64,000 nucleotides of DNA from Chryseobacterium gleum (GTDB lineage Bacteria; Bacteroidota; Bacteroidia; Flavobacteriales; Flavobacteriaceae): assembly GCA_945881885.1 (NCBI GenBank), contig CAMCVI010000003.1:123393-187392 (forward strand), in the 5' to 3' direction. A program made the position numbers and the translations under genes. The notes beneath the pieces are model-generated. The model saw only the letters and a list, made by a program, of their open reading frames with translations, was not told the origin of the DNA and searched no databases. Shown here piece after piece: positions 9,597 through 19,675 of the stretch (the first letter of the stretch is position 1; every line of letters starts with the position of its first letter).

Positions 9597-12500
9597 ATGA
9601 TTTTTTTCTTTGGAAACCAAAGCAATACCGTTTTTGCAGTTCAGTCTCAATCTGAAATTTCTACCGAAAACATCCAAAAACTAAACTGGTTATTTGGTGA
9701 AACCCAACAAATAAACAACAAAACAATTTCTGAAAATTTTGTAGGACCACGTGCCGCAATGATTACGCCTTGGAGTACCAATGCAGTTGAAATTACTCAA
9801 AATATGGATATTTCAGGAATTATCAGAATTGAAGAATTCCAGAAAATAGCGGCTGATTTTCAAGATTTTGATCCGATGTTGTTTCAAAAATATACAGCAT
9901 TACAACAAGATATTTTTACTATAAATATTGCACCCGAACCTATTTTAGAAATTGACGATATCGCTGCTTATAACAAATCAGAAGGTTTAGCGTTGAACCC
10001 TGAAGAAGTTGACTATTTAAATAATCTAGCAAAAAAATTAGGTAGAAAACTAACCGATTCTGAAATATTTGCCTTTTCACAAGCCAATTCAGAGCATTGT
10101 CGTCATAAAATTTTCAACGGCACTTTTATTGTAGATGGTGAAGAAAAACCAACATCGTTATTCAAATTAATTAGAAAAACATCTGAAACCAATCCAAATG
10201 AAATCGTTTCAGCATATAAAGATAATGTGGCTTTTGTTAAAGGGCCAAAAGTAACTCAGTTTGCACCCAAAAGCGCAGATAAACCTGATTTTTACGAAGA
10301 AAAGGAATTTGTTTCGGTACTTTCATTAAAAGCAGAAACTCATAATTTTCCTACTACTGTTGAACCATTTAATGGTGCAGCAACGGGTTCGGGAGGCGAA
10401 ATTCGTGACCGTTTAGCAGGCGGACAAGGTTCGTTGCCTTTAGCGGGAACAGCCGTTTACATGACATCCTATTCTCGATTAAATGAAGAACGCCCTTGGG
10501 AAAACGAGATGAAAGAAAGAGATTGGTTGTACCAAACGCCAATGAATATTTTAATTAAAGCATCAAACGGAGCATCTGATTTTGGAAATAAATTTGGACA
10601 ACCGTTAATCACGGGTTCTATTTTAACATTTGAACACGAGGAAGCAGCGCGCAAATTAGGTTACGATAAAGTAATCATGCAAGCGGGTGGCATTGGCTAT
10701 GGAAAATTAGACCAAGCCATTAAAAAGAAACCAACTGCAGGTGACAAAATAGTTATTCTGGGTGGTGAAAATTATAGAATTGGAATGGGTGGTGCTGCAG
10801 TATCTTCAGCAGATACAGGTGCTTTTGGTTCAGGAATTGAATTAAATGCCATCCAACGTTCCAATCCAGAAATGCAAAAACGTGCCGCCAATGCCATTCG
10901 TGGTATGGTAGAAAGCGACAACAATCCAATTGTTTCTATTCATGACCACGGTGCCGGTGGACATTTAAATTGTTTATCGGAATTGGTTGAAGAAACAGGT
11001 GGCTTAATTGATTTAGACAAATTACCAATTGGCGACCCTACACTTTCTGCAAAAGAAATCATCGGAAACGAATCGCAAGAAAGAATGGGCTTAGTTATTG
11101 GTCAAAAAGATATCGCAACCTTACAACGCATCGCAGATAGAGAACGTTCGCCAATGTATGAAGTGGGTGATGTAACCAACGACCATCGATTTACTTTTGA
11201 ATCAAAATCGACAGGTTTAAAACCAATGGATTATGCGTTAGAAGATTTCTTTGGAAGTTCGCCAAAAACCATCATGAACGACAAAACAATTACTAGAAAG
11301 TATAGTAATTCGGAATATAATGCCAGTGAAATTCCAACCTATTTAAATCACGTTTTACGATTAGAAGCCGTGGCTTGTAAAGATTGGTTAACCAACAAAG
11401 TAGACCGTTGTGTAGGTGGAAAAGTAGCCAAACAACAATGTGCAGGTCCGTTACAATTGCCTTTAAATAATGTAGGTGTAATGGCTTTAGATTATAAAGG
11501 AAAAGAAGGAATTGCCACTTCTATTGGGCACGCTCCTATTTCGGCTTTAATTGATCCTGTGGCAGGAAGCAGAAATGCTATTGCAGAATCGCTTTCAAAT
11601 TTAGTTTGGGCACCTTTAAAAGACGGTTTAGCATCGATTTCTTTATCGGCAAACTGGATGTGGGCTTGTAAAAACGAAGGTGAAGATGCCCGTTTATATG
11701 AAGCTGTAAAAGGATGTTCTGATTTTGCTATTGAATTGGGAATCAACATTCCTACAGGAAAAGATTCCTTATCAATGAAACAAAAATACCCAAATGACGA
11801 AGTAATTGCACCAGGAACGGTTATTATTTCGGCAGCTGGAAATTGTTCGAATATTTCAAATGTAGTGGAGCCTGTTTTACAACGAAATGGCGGAAATATT
11901 TATTACATCAATTTATCGCAAGATAATTTTAAATTAGGCGGTTCTTCATTTTATCAAACGCAAAATAAAATTGGTACTGAAACGTCAACTATTAAAGACG
12001 CTGCATTCTTCAAGAAAGCATTCAATACCCTACAAGAGTTAATAAAAGACAGAAAAATTAATGCTGGACACGATATTGGAAGTGGTGGTTTGATTACCAC
12101 TTTATTAGAAATGTCATTTGCAGAAGTAGGTTTAGGTGCAACGTATGATTTAACCGTATTAGGTGAAAACGATGCCGTTAAAACATTATTTAATGAAAAT
12201 ATTGGAGTGGTTTTTCAAGCTGATGCTGAAGTTGAAGCTACATTTATAGCTAACGGTATAACGATACATAAAATTGGAACTGTAACTGAAGGTGATGTAG
12301 TTTCTATTACTAATTTTAATGATTCATTTAACTTCTCGATAACTGAAACCAGAAAAACTTGGTTTGAAACGTCTTATTTATTAGATCAAAAACAAACCAA
12401 AAACGGTAAAGCCAAAGAACGCTTTGAGAATTTCGATAAACAAGCATTACAATTTACATTTCCATCGCAATTTGATGGTAAATTACCTGTAATTCCTGCT

Positions 12501-13259
12501 GGTACAAGACCAAAAGCAGCTATTATTCGTGAAAAAGGAAGTAATTCTGAACGAGAAATGGCAAATGCAATGTTCTTAGCAGGATTTGATGTAAAAGACG
12601 TGCACATGACCGATTTAATTTCGGGACGTGAAAACTTAGAAGACATACAATTTATTGGTGCTGTAGGTGGTTTCTCTAATTCAGATGTATTAGGTTCGGC
12701 AAAAGGTTGGGCTGGTGCCTTTTTATACAATGAAAAAGCAAACTCTGCTTTAAAAAACTTCTTTAAAAGAAAAGATACGCTTTCTGTTGGAATTTGTAAC
12801 GGGTGCCAATTAATGATGGAATTAGAACTAATTAATCCTGACCACGAGGTGCACGGAAAAATGAAACACAACGATTCTAACAAACATGAAAGTGGCTTTA
12901 CTTCTGTGAAAATTCAAAAAAACAACTCGGTGATGCTTTCTACTTTAGAAGGTGCTACTTTAGGCGTTTGGATTTCACACGGTGAAGGAAAATTCAATTT
13001 ACCAATGCCTGAAAATCAATATAATATTGTTGCAAAATACGGTTACGAAGGCTATCCAGCCAATCCAAACGGATCGGATTACAATACTGCAATGATGTGC
13101 GACGCTACTGGAAGACATTTGGTTATGATGCCACATATTGAGCGTTCTACGTTCCCGTGGAATTGGGCAAATTACCCAGACAGAAATCAAAAAGATGCCG
13201 TTTCGCCTTGGTTAGAAGCGTTTGTGAATGCTAGAAAATGGATAGATGAGAGAAAATAG
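9597..13259 (+). CDS. purL: Phosphoribosylformylglycinamidine synthase (large form)
   Basis: This 1220-residue single-chain FGAM synthase carries out the fourth step of purine synthesis, converting FGAR, glutamine and ATP to FGAM. It fuses the PurS-like N-terminal region, two AIRS-type halves (FSQANSEHCRHKIF near residue 157; VGGKVAKQQCAGPL) and a C-terminal glutaminase. In the glutaminase, VGICNGCQLMMELE carries the nucleophilic Cys, and SHGEGKF and MMPHIERS complete the triad region. Length fits the long form. A TAACTTTG element at 9534-9541 may be the -7 box, but no convincing -33 box precedes it. The stop is embedded in a GAAAATAGAATATAG-type repeat. Confidence 0.97.
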   Translation: MIFFFGNQSNTVFAVQSQSEISTENIQKLNWLFGETQQINNKTISENFVGPRAAMITPWSTNAVEITQNMDISGIIRIEEFQKIAADFQDFDPMLFQKYTALQQDIFTINIAPEPILEIDDIAAYNKSEGLALNPEEVDYLNNLAKKLGRKLTDSEIFAFSQANSEHCRHKIFNGTFIVDGEEKPTSLFKLIRKTSETNPNEIVSAYKDNVAFVKGPKVTQFAPKSADKPDFYEEKEFVSVLSLKAETHNFPTTVEPFNGAATGSGGEIRDRLAGGQGSLPLAGTAVYMTSYSRLNEERPWENEMKERDWLYQTPMNILIKASNGASDFGNKFGQPLITGSILTFEHEEAARKLGYDKVIMQAGGIGYGKLDQAIKKKPTAGDKIVILGGENYRIGMGGAAVSSADTGAFGSGIELNAIQRSNPEMQKRAANAIRGMVESDNNPIVSIHDHGAGGHLNCLSELVEETGGLIDLDKLPIGDPTLSAKEIIGNESQERMGLVIGQKDIATLQRIADRERSPMYEVGDVTNDHRFTFESKSTGLKPMDYALEDFFGSSPKTIMNDKTITRKYSNSEYNASEIPTYLNHVLRLEAVACKDWLTNKVDRCVGGKVAKQQCAGPLQLPLNNVGVMALDYKGKEGIATSIGHAPISALIDPVAGSRNAIAESLSNLVWAPLKDGLASISLSANWMWACKNEGEDARLYEAVKGCSDFAIELGINIPTGKDSLSMKQKYPNDEVIAPGTVIISAAGNCSNISNVVEPVLQRNGGNIYYINLSQDNFKLGGSSFYQTQNKIGTETSTIKDAAFFKKAFNTLQELIKDRKINAGHDIGSGGLITTLLEMSFAEVGLGATYDLTVLGENDAVKTLFNENIGVVFQADAEVEATFIANGITIHKIGTVTEGDVVSITNFNDSFNFSITETRKTWFETSYLLDQKQTKNGKAKERFENFDKQALQFTFPSQFDGKLPVIPAGTRPKAAIIREKGSNSEREMANAMFLAGFDVKDVHMTDLISGRENLEDIQFIGAVGGFSNSDVLGSAKGWAGAFLYNEKANSALKNFFKRKDTLSVGICNGCQLMMELELINPDHEVHGKMKHNDSNKHESGFTSVKIQKNNSVMLSTLEGATLGVWISHGEGKFNLPMPENQYNIVAKYGYEGYPANPNGSDYNTAMMCDATGRHLVMMPHIERSTFPWNWANYPDRNQKDAVSPWLEAFVNARKWIDERK

Positions 13260-13324
13260 AATATAGATAATAGATTATAGATAAAAGAATATAGATTTAA
13301 AGAAATTCGTTTATTATCAATAAA

Positions 13325-13355
13325 AAAAGGGCTGTTTCAATTAAACAGCCCTTTT
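13325..13355. terminator. Bidirectional terminator between purL and ettA
   Basis: A 13-bp perfect stem (aaaagggctgttt at 13325-13337, aaacagccctttt at 13343-13355) has a 5-base loop, with A- and T-rich flanks on both sides. It sits between convergent genes and can serve both. Confidence 0.9.
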
Positions 13356-13369
13356 ACTTTATATCAAAA

Positions 13370-15061
13370 TTATCTAATTAATTTCTTGTATTTAATTCGG
13401 GTTGGCGTCACATCTTTGCCTAATCGTTTGCGTTTGTTTTCTTCGTATTCTGTAAAACTTCCTTCAAAACTATATACTTGTGACTCGCCTTCAAAAGCTA
13501 AAATATGCGTACAAACTCGGTCTAAAAACCACCTGTCGTGCGATATAATTACCGCACAACCTGCAAAGTTTTCTAAACCTTCTTCTAAGGCACGAAGCGT
13601 GTTTACATCTAAATCATTTGTTGGCTCATCTAATAAAAGTACGTTTCCTTCTTCTTTTAACGTCATAGCTAAATGCAGACGGTTTCTTTCTCCTCCGGAT
13701 AAAGTGGAAACTTTTTTGTTTTGATCACTTCCGCCAAAATTAAAACGAGATAAATAAGCACGAGAATTTACTTGACGGCCACCCATCATAATTAATTCTT
13801 GTCCGTCACAAAAGTTTTCCCAAAGGGTTTTGTTGACATCAATATTCGAGTGCGATTGATCTACATAAGCGATTTTAACCGTTTCACCGATATCAAAAGT
13901 TCCGGCATCTGCTTTTTGTTCGCCCATAATCATCTTGAAAATGGTAGATTTACCTGCTCCATTAGGACCGATAATTCCTACAATTCCAGCTTGTGGCAAT
14001 ACGAAATTTAAATCGTCATATAATAACTTATCACCAAATGCTTTAGCCACATTTTTGGCTTCAATTACATTGGTTCCTAAACGAGGTCCATTAGGAATGT
14101 AGATTTCTAATTTTTCATCTAATGCTTTTTGATCTTCGTTTAATAATTTATCGTAATTCTGTAAACGTGCTTTCTGCTTGGTTTGACGACCTTTTGCACC
14201 TTGACGTACCCAATCTAATTCGCGTTCTAAATTTTTTCTTCTTTTAGAGACTACTTTTTCTTCAAGTGCCATTCTGTTAGATTTTTGTTCTAACCAAGAA
14301 GAGTAATTTCCTTTCCACGGAATACCTTCTCCTCTATCCAATTCTAAAATCCAACCGGCAACATTATCTAAGAAATACCTATCGTGCGTAACGGCAATAA
14401 CCGTTCCTGAATATTGTGCTAAATGTTGTTCTAACCAAAGTACAGATTCGGCATCCAAGTGGTTGGTTGGCTCATCAAGTAATAAAACATCAGGTTGTTG
14501 TAATAATAAACGACACAAAGCCACACGACGTTTTTCTCCACCAGACAATATATTTATTGGTGTTTCAGGATCTGGAGTACGAAGTGCGTCCATAGCAATT
14601 TCTAATTTGGTATCTATTTCCCAAGCACCACAAGCGTCAATTCTATCTTGTAATTCTGCTTGTCGATCCATAAGTTTTTCCATTTTTTCTGGATTCTCAT
14701 AGACTTCAGGCAGACCAAAATCGTCATTAATTTTATTAAATTCTGCTAATAATTCAAACGTTTCAGCAGCGCCTTCACGAACAATGTCAATCACCGTTTT
14801 TGTTTCGTCTAATTGTGGCTCTTGCTCCAAATATCCTACCGTGTAACCTGGTTGAAAAACCACATCGCCTTGATAATTTTTATCAATTCCAGCAATAATT
14901 TTTAACAAAGAGGATTTTCCTGAACCATTTAGTCCCAAAATACCAATTTTAGCTCCGTAAAAGAAGCTTAAATAAATGTTTTTTAATACTTGTTTATCTG
15001 CTCCTGGATAACTTTTACTCAATTTTTGCATTGAGAAAATTACTTTCTTATCGTCTGACAT
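13370..15061 (-). CDS. ettA: Energy-dependent translational throttle protein EttA (ABC-F ATPase)
   Basis: This 563-residue soluble ABC-F protein has two ABC cassettes and no membrane domain. It binds the ribosomal E site and gates entry into elongation according to the ATP/ADP ratio. The first cassette has GLNGSGKSSLLKIIAG and LSGGEKRRVALCR. The second has GPNGAGKSTIFKMIMG and LSGGERNRLHLAMTL, each followed by LLLDEPTNxLD. A charged linker with the arm lies between, near residues 240-320. Length and spacing match EttA rather than other ABC-F types. Confidence 0.93.
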   Translation of the reverse strand: MSDDKKVIFSMQKLSKSYPGADKQVLKNIYLSFFYGAKIGILGLNGSGKSSLLKIIAGIDKNYQGDVVFQPGYTVGYLEQEPQLDETKTVIDIVREGAAETFELLAEFNKINDDFGLPEVYENPEKMEKLMDRQAELQDRIDACGAWEIDTKLEIAMDALRTPDPETPINILSGGEKRRVALCRLLLQQPDVLLLDEPTNHLDAESVLWLEQHLAQYSGTVIAVTHDRYFLDNVAGWILELDRGEGIPWKGNYSSWLEQKSNRMALEEKVVSKRRKNLERELDWVRQGAKGRQTKQKARLQNYDKLLNEDQKALDEKLEIYIPNGPRLGTNVIEAKNVAKAFGDKLLYDDLNFVLPQAGIVGIIGPNGAGKSTIFKMIMGEQKADAGTFDIGETVKIAYVDQSHSNIDVNKTLWENFCDGQELIMMGGRQVNSRAYLSRFNFGGSDQNKKVSTLSGGERNRLHLAMTLKEEGNVLLLDEPTNDLDVNTLRALEEGLENFAGCAVIISHDRWFLDRVCTHILAFEGESQVYSFEGSFTEYEENKRKRLGKDVTPTRIKYKKLIR

Positions 15062-15656
15062 TATAATTTTTATTTATTATTAAGTAATTGATTTTAAATT
15101 ATTTTAAAATTATGAATTTAATAAACATGCTATTTTTACATAAAATGTTGCAACTTATCGTTCCCACTTTTAATAATAATTTATATATATATTTTAGTAT
15201 TCATTATTTATAAAACTTTAAAAACTTGTACAAAGATAGTTTTAAATAAAAAGAATGCAAATGATGATTTTGGAATTCTTAGTTTTCAATCTTTTGATAA
15301 TGTAAAAAAATAAAAAGAGTATAGGTATAAGAGTAACAATTGATGATCTTAAAGATGATTTTAAAGATCTTTTTAATTCTGATTTTAATCTTTTTAATCC
15401 AAAAAATGCCAAACGATATGGAACTTGGTAAAGTTGAAAATATTGTTATTAAAAAATAGATTGTCGTTTATTCAATATTTCATAAATCAAAAACCGCTAA
15501 TCTTACGAAAGGCGGTTTTTTGTGGTTAAAAAACATAAAAAATTAACATAGAAAAGCGCCTCATAACGGTTATTTAACAATTTAACTTTGTTTTTATAAA
15601 ATTTAATTTACATTAAAAAAACACATACAACCTAAATTTAAAAAAATTATTATTTT
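15062..15656. other. 595-base gap with decayed sequence and a terminator
   Basis: No intact gene is seen. From about 15318 a short frame reads SIGIRVTIDDLKDDF and ends at a stop after RYGTW. A second frame overlaps it from an ATG at 15406 (MPNDMELGKVENIVIKK, ending at 15459), as expected of a frameshifted gene relic or a small transcript. A + strand terminator follows at 15489. A TAACTTTG box at 15583-15590 may belong to the PAP2 gene promoter. Confidence 0.5.
15489..15521 (+). terminator. Orphan terminator in the ettA-PAP2 gap
   Basis: A 9-bp stem (aaaaaccgc at 15489-15497, gcggttttt at 15512-15520) has a 14-base loop and a T-run on the + strand. No intact gene precedes it, which suggests a small RNA or the relic described for this gap. 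Confidence 0.65.
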
Positions 15657-16361
15657 ATGAAATTCATGAATTCTGCTTTTAAAATCATACATCAAAATCT
15701 GTTTTTTTATACCATAAATGGTCTTTTATTAATAGCTCTTATTATATTATCTTGCGTTTTTTCTCATAGCCAAGGTTTTATATGGCTCAATCAAACTCAC
15801 ACAAAAGTACTTACTTATTTATTTGAAGGAATTACTTTTTTAGGCGATGGTTGGTTCATAATCTTACTTTCTATCTATTTGTTATTATTTTCTAAAAAAC
15901 ACAATAAATTAGCCTTTATAATTTTGTTATCCTATATTAGTTCTGGAATTTTTTCACAATTACTCAAAAATTGTATTTCATCTCCAAGACCATCAACTTA
16001 TTTTGAAATTCATCATTACAAGTATTATTTAGAGACTTTTGCTAAAAGTAGGATTGGCTACAATAGCTTTCCATCTGGACACACCGCTTCCTTTTTTGCT
16101 TTAGCAACCGTGATTGCAAACTATTTTAGACAAAAACATATCTGCTTTTCAATGATTATTTTGAGTATCGCAGTAGGATATTCCAGAATTTATTTAGGGC
16201 ATCATTTCTTGATAGATGTTATCTTTGGAGCCATTATAGGCGTTTTGTTTGGTTCTTTTTCGGCAGTTTGGGCAAAAAAAATTACAAAGAATTCTTTTTT
16301 AAGAAAAAAAATAAAAAAAATGGAAACGACGAACAACCTTTTTTCCAAATCCTTCTTTTAA
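15657..16361 (+). CDS. PAP2-family membrane phosphatase
   Basis: A polytopic membrane protein of 234 residues carries the PAP2 triad: KNCISSPRPS near residue 105, FPSGHTASF near 141 and SRIYLGHHFLIDVIFG near 185. Such enzymes dephosphorylate lipid phosphates such as undecaprenyl pyrophosphate, phosphatidate or lipid A. The GtrA and GT39 genes that follow at 10- and 2-base gaps point to polyprenyl-phosphate recycling or lipid glycosylation in the inner membrane. An internal ATG four codons in is an alternative start. Confidence 0.85.
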   Translation: MKFMNSAFKIIHQNLFFYTINGLLLIALIILSCVFSHSQGFIWLNQTHTKVLTYLFEGITFLGDGWFIILLSIYLLLFSKKHNKLAFIILLSYISSGIFSQLLKNCISSPRPSTYFEIHHYKYYLETFAKSRIGYNSFPSGHTASFFALATVIANYFRQKHICFSMIILSIAVGYSRIYLGHHFLIDVIFGAIIGVLFGSFSAVWAKKITKNSFLRKKIKKMETTNNLFSKSFF

Positions 16362-16371
16362 CAACTAAGGG

Positions 16372-16749
16372 ATGGATTTTATTCGCTTTGTAAAGTTTGG
16401 ATTTGTTGGTTTTTCTGGGCTAGTTATTGATTTTGGCATCACTTGGATTTTCAAAGAAAAATTAAAAATCAACAAATATCTTGCAAACAGTATTGGTTTT
16501 TTATTTGGGGTAACCAATAATTACTTTCTAAATCGGTATTTTACTTTTCAAAATCATAATCCAAATATTGGTAATCAATTTATTAGTTTTCTTGTAATTG
16601 CCATTATTGGTTTTGCTATAAATACTGGATTTCTATATTTACTTCAAAAAAAGACTAGAATAAATTTTTATATTTGCAAATTCCTTGTTACCTTAATTGT
16701 GTTTTTCTGGAATTTTGGGGCTAATAGTTTTTACACTTTCAAAGTCTAA
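16372..16749 (+). CDS. GtrA-family membrane protein
   Basis: This 125-residue protein has four predicted membrane segments. The opening FIRFVKFGFVGFSGLVIDFG and the NNYFLNRYFTF segment between helices 2 and 3 are typical of GtrA. Members are thought to flip polyprenyl-phosphate-linked sugars across the inner membrane. It sits two bases before a GT39 transferase that would use such a donor, and the pairing supports the role. Confidence 0.85.
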   Translation: MDFIRFVKFGFVGFSGLVIDFGITWIFKEKLKINKYLANSIGFLFGVTNNYFLNRYFTFQNHNPNIGNQFISFLVIAIIGFAINTGFLYLLQKKTRINFYICKFLVTLIVFFWNFGANSFYTFKV

Positions 16750-16751
16750 CT

Positions 16752-18266
16752 ATGTTTTTAAAAAATAAAATTGCAAGTCTAATTTTAGTTGCAACCATCA
16801 TTCGCTGTATTATTGCACTCACAATCGATTTAGGTAACGATGAAGTGTATTATATAAATTATGCGCATCATTTACAGTGGAATTATTTTGACCATCCGCC
16901 AATGGTTTCCCTGTTAATAAAACTCACAACACTTAATTTAGGAATCACAAGTGATTTTTTTATCCGATTAGGTTCCATAATTTTGGCGGCTGTTAACACC
17001 TATTTAATTTATTCGATTACCAAAAAAATTAAGAATGAAAAAAGCGGTTTTATTGCTGCATTACTATTTACATCTTCTATTTATTCGAGTATTATTGCAG
17101 GAATTTTTATAATGCCCGATGCACCTCAGCTCTTTTTTTGGATATGCTGTATCTATTTTCAAATAAATATTATCACTTCAAGTGAAGATTCAAAAAAAGT
17201 AAACCAAAATTTACTGTTTTTTGGGATTTGTACTGGTTTGTGCATTATGAGTAAGGTTCACGGTGTTTTCCTTTGGTTTGGATTTGGACTATATATTTTA
17301 TTTTACGATCAAAAAAAACTCTTGAATCCATACTTATATCTTGCTGTTTTACTGAGTATTTTGATAGTATCTCCCATATTATTCTGGAATATTGATAATG
17401 ATTTTATTACCTACTCTTTTCATAGCAATCGGGTTACTATAAATCATGGTATTAACATTGATAGTTTTCTGAGAGAATTTCTCGGTGAAGCAATGTATAA
17501 CAATCCTATAAATTATTTTTTAATAGGAACAGCTTTAGTTGCTGTTTGGAAAAACAAAATCTATCTAAAAGTCATTTATACAAGATTATTACTTTTACAA
17601 AGTTTACCACTAATACTAGTATTACTATCCGTTTCGCTTTTTAGAGACACTCTTCCACATTGGTCTGGACCTGGATTTATAGCTTTAATAATTCTTACAG
17701 CTTGTTACTTGTCTGACATTAAAACAAAATTAAGTAAAGTTGTTTTTTATGCCATTTATTTAATAGTTGCCGTTAGTTTCATAGGGATTTTGGCTATTAA
17801 TTTTTATCCCGGCACTATTGGATCAAAAAACGAAGATACTTTAGGTCAAGGAGATGTGACCTTGGATATGTATGATTGGGATTTTTTTAAAACAGAATTT
17901 AATAAAATTCATGAGAAAAATATTGTCGAGAAAAGAATTTCAACCAACTTTATCATTAACAATAAATGGTTTCCTGGCTCCCATATTGACAATTATATTG
18001 CACAACCTCTGGGGCTAAATTTTGTAGCTCTGGGAACACTAGGCGATATTCACACTTATGATTGGCTAAATAAATATAGACCGTCACTAAAAAAAGGAGA
18101 CAACGCTTACTTCATCACTGTTTCTAACAATTTTAGCAATCCTAATGAAATTTATACAAAAAAATTTAAGAAAGTAAACACCCCTACAATTATCAAACAA
18201 TATAGAAATAATAAACCAACACGAAACATGTTGGTTTATTTAATGGAAGACTATAAAGGAGAATGA
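16752..18266 (+). CDS. GT39-family membrane glycosyltransferase
   Basis: This 504-residue integral membrane protein resembles ArnT/PMT-type transferases. The first periplasmic loop has the acidic pair in DLGNDEVYYINYAHHLQWNY (near residue 30), followed by the HPPMVS motif. About ten hydrophobic segments follow, and the last 130 residues form a soluble periplasmic domain. Such enzymes transfer a sugar from a polyprenyl-phosphate donor to lipid A, protein or another acceptor. With GtrA and PAP2 upstream it completes a small glycosylation operon; the acceptor cannot be told from sequence. Confidence 0.82.
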   Translation: MFLKNKIASLILVATIIRCIIALTIDLGNDEVYYINYAHHLQWNYFDHPPMVSLLIKLTTLNLGITSDFFIRLGSIILAAVNTYLIYSITKKIKNEKSGFIAALLFTSSIYSSIIAGIFIMPDAPQLFFWICCIYFQINIITSSEDSKKVNQNLLFFGICTGLCIMSKVHGVFLWFGFGLYILFYDQKKLLNPYLYLAVLLSILIVSPILFWNIDNDFITYSFHSNRVTINHGINIDSFLREFLGEAMYNNPINYFLIGTALVAVWKNKIYLKVIYTRLLLLQSLPLILVLLSVSLFRDTLPHWSGPGFIALIILTACYLSDIKTKLSKVVFYAIYLIVAVSFIGILAINFYPGTIGSKNEDTLGQGDVTLDMYDWDFFKTEFNKIHEKNIVEKRISTNFIINNKWFPGSHIDNYIAQPLGLNFVALGTLGDIHTYDWLNKYRPSLKKGDNAYFITVSNNFSNPNEIYTKKFKKVNTPTIIKQYRNNKPTRNMLVYLMEDYKGE

Positions 18267-18361
18267 TTTTCAATCTAATTCGTACTCTAATCGTATCGTA
18301 ATTTTAGCAGTTTTATTTTTATAATCGTCGTAAATCTTAAATCAAACTTCGTAATTTAGAA

Positions 18362-18538
18362 TTACATTCTTCCTTTTAAAGCATTGAATACCCATGCGTT
18401 AGCGAAAAATCCTACCCCAACGGCGGCAAATCCCCAACCTGCAACATCATCATATTTGTATATGGCTAAACCCATTATTAATAAACCCATAATAATCATA
18501 ATTCCGGTAGCCCAAGCTAAAACTGTATTTTTATTCAT
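18362..18538 (-). CDS. 58-residue small membrane protein
   Basis: The ATG at 18538 opens a 58-residue frame with two hydrophobic helices: TVLAWATGIMIIMGLLIMGL (residues 5-24) and GWGFAAVGVGFFANAWVFNA (35-54), joined by the polar loop AIYKYDDVA. It is lysine-tipped at both ends. I believe it matches the small conserved flavobacterial membrane proteins annotated as the CAL67264 family, but that name is from memory. It fills the space between the GT39 gene and holA. Function unknown. Confidence 0.75.
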   Translation of the reverse strand: MNKNTVLAWATGIMIIMGLLIMGLAIYKYDDVAGWGFAAVGVGFFANAWVFNALKGRM

Positions 18539-18619
18539 TTTCTAATTTTTTTAAACTTTTTTGGAATGCAAATATCGTGATTTTTTATATTTTTTTCGGC
18601 AAGGATTGCTCCTATTTAT

Positions 18620-19621
18620 TTAGTTGAAAATTTTATAAACCAACTCTTTCAAAATATCCGCTTCCTTCATCGAACCGGAACCTACGCCTTTACTTTTTAC
18701 ATCCATATCACGAATAATTTCAATAATTTGACTCACTTTTCGCATCGGATAATATTTACTTGCTGTGGCGTATTCGTCCATAAAAAAAGGGTTAACGCCA
18801 AGTGCTTTTGCTGCATTAAACTTCGATTTGTCTTTCAATCCGTGGTATTGTAATAATTGGGAAAAAAATGTAAACATCTGCCCGCTTATTAAAACTATTG
18901 GATTATCTTTCGGATTGGCAGCAAAATTATGAATAATGGCATAAGCTTTTTGCTGATTTCTTGTTGCTAATGCCGATTTAAGTTCAAACACATTATAATC
19001 TTTACTAAAACCAATGTTTTCTTCAATGTTTTTTGGCGTAAAAATATGACCAACAGGAAAAACAATTTTAAGTTTTTCGAGTTCGTTGTTAATTTTAGAC
19101 AAATCTGTTCCTAAAAATTCGGATAACATGGCGGCTGCTTTTGGCTCTATGCCATATTGCTGGCCTTTTAACACATTTACAATCCAATCTGGAACTTGGT
19201 TGTCGTATAATTTTTTACTTTCAAACCAAACACCTTTGTCTTTTATAGTTTTAAATATTTTTTTTCTACCGTCTGGCTTGTCTCTGTAAGCAAAAACCAA
19301 AATAGTAGTCGGTTGTGGATGCAAGGCATACGCCTCAAACTGTTCAAATGTCTTAGATAAGTTTTGTGCTTCTTTGACTATAACCACCTGATAATCTGAC
19401 ATCATTGGGAAACGTTTTGCTGTTGACACAATTTCTTCTACAGTAGTATCTCTACCATATAACACTACTTGATTAAAGGATTTTTCGTCTTCAGTAAGGA
19501 CCGATTTTTCTATTAAATCTGAAATTCTATCTATATAATAGGTTTCTTCCCCACATAAAAAATAAATAGGTTTGTAATTTTTAGATTTAATATCGTTAAC
19601 TATTTTAATTATTTCTGTCAA
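18620..19621 (-). CDS. holA: DNA polymerase III delta subunit
   Basis: This 333-residue protein has the three-domain layout of HolA, the clamp-loader subunit that opens the beta sliding clamp. The N-terminus IVNDIKSKNYKPIYFLCGEE shows the degenerate nucleotide-binding domain, and IKDKGVWFESKKLYDNQVPDWI and FELKSALATRNQQKAYAI lie in the middle and C-terminal regions. It is divergent from the HsdR-N-like gene 54 bases away, an arrangement I recall as conserved in flavobacteria. Confidence 0.9.
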   Translation of the reverse strand: MTEIIKIVNDIKSKNYKPIYFLCGEETYYIDRISDLIEKSVLTEDEKSFNQVVLYGRDTTVEEIVSTAKRFPMMSDYQVVIVKEAQNLSKTFEQFEAYALHPQPTTILVFAYRDKPDGRKKIFKTIKDKGVWFESKKLYDNQVPDWIVNVLKGQQYGIEPKAAAMLSEFLGTDLSKINNELEKLKIVFPVGHIFTPKNIEENIGFSKDYNVFELKSALATRNQQKAYAIIHNFAANPKDNPIVLISGQMFTFFSQLLQYHGLKDKSKFNAAKALGVNPFFMDEYATASKYYPMRKVSQIIEIIRDMDVKSKGVGSGSMKEADILKELVYKIFN

Positions 19622-19675
19622 AATATGTTGATTTGATAATTTGTTTATTCGTTGATTTGATTATACATTCGCAAC

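Noticed and set aside
13260..13324. Possible small gene after purL
   Set aside because: Only degenerate tatagat-type simple repeats are present before the shared terminator.
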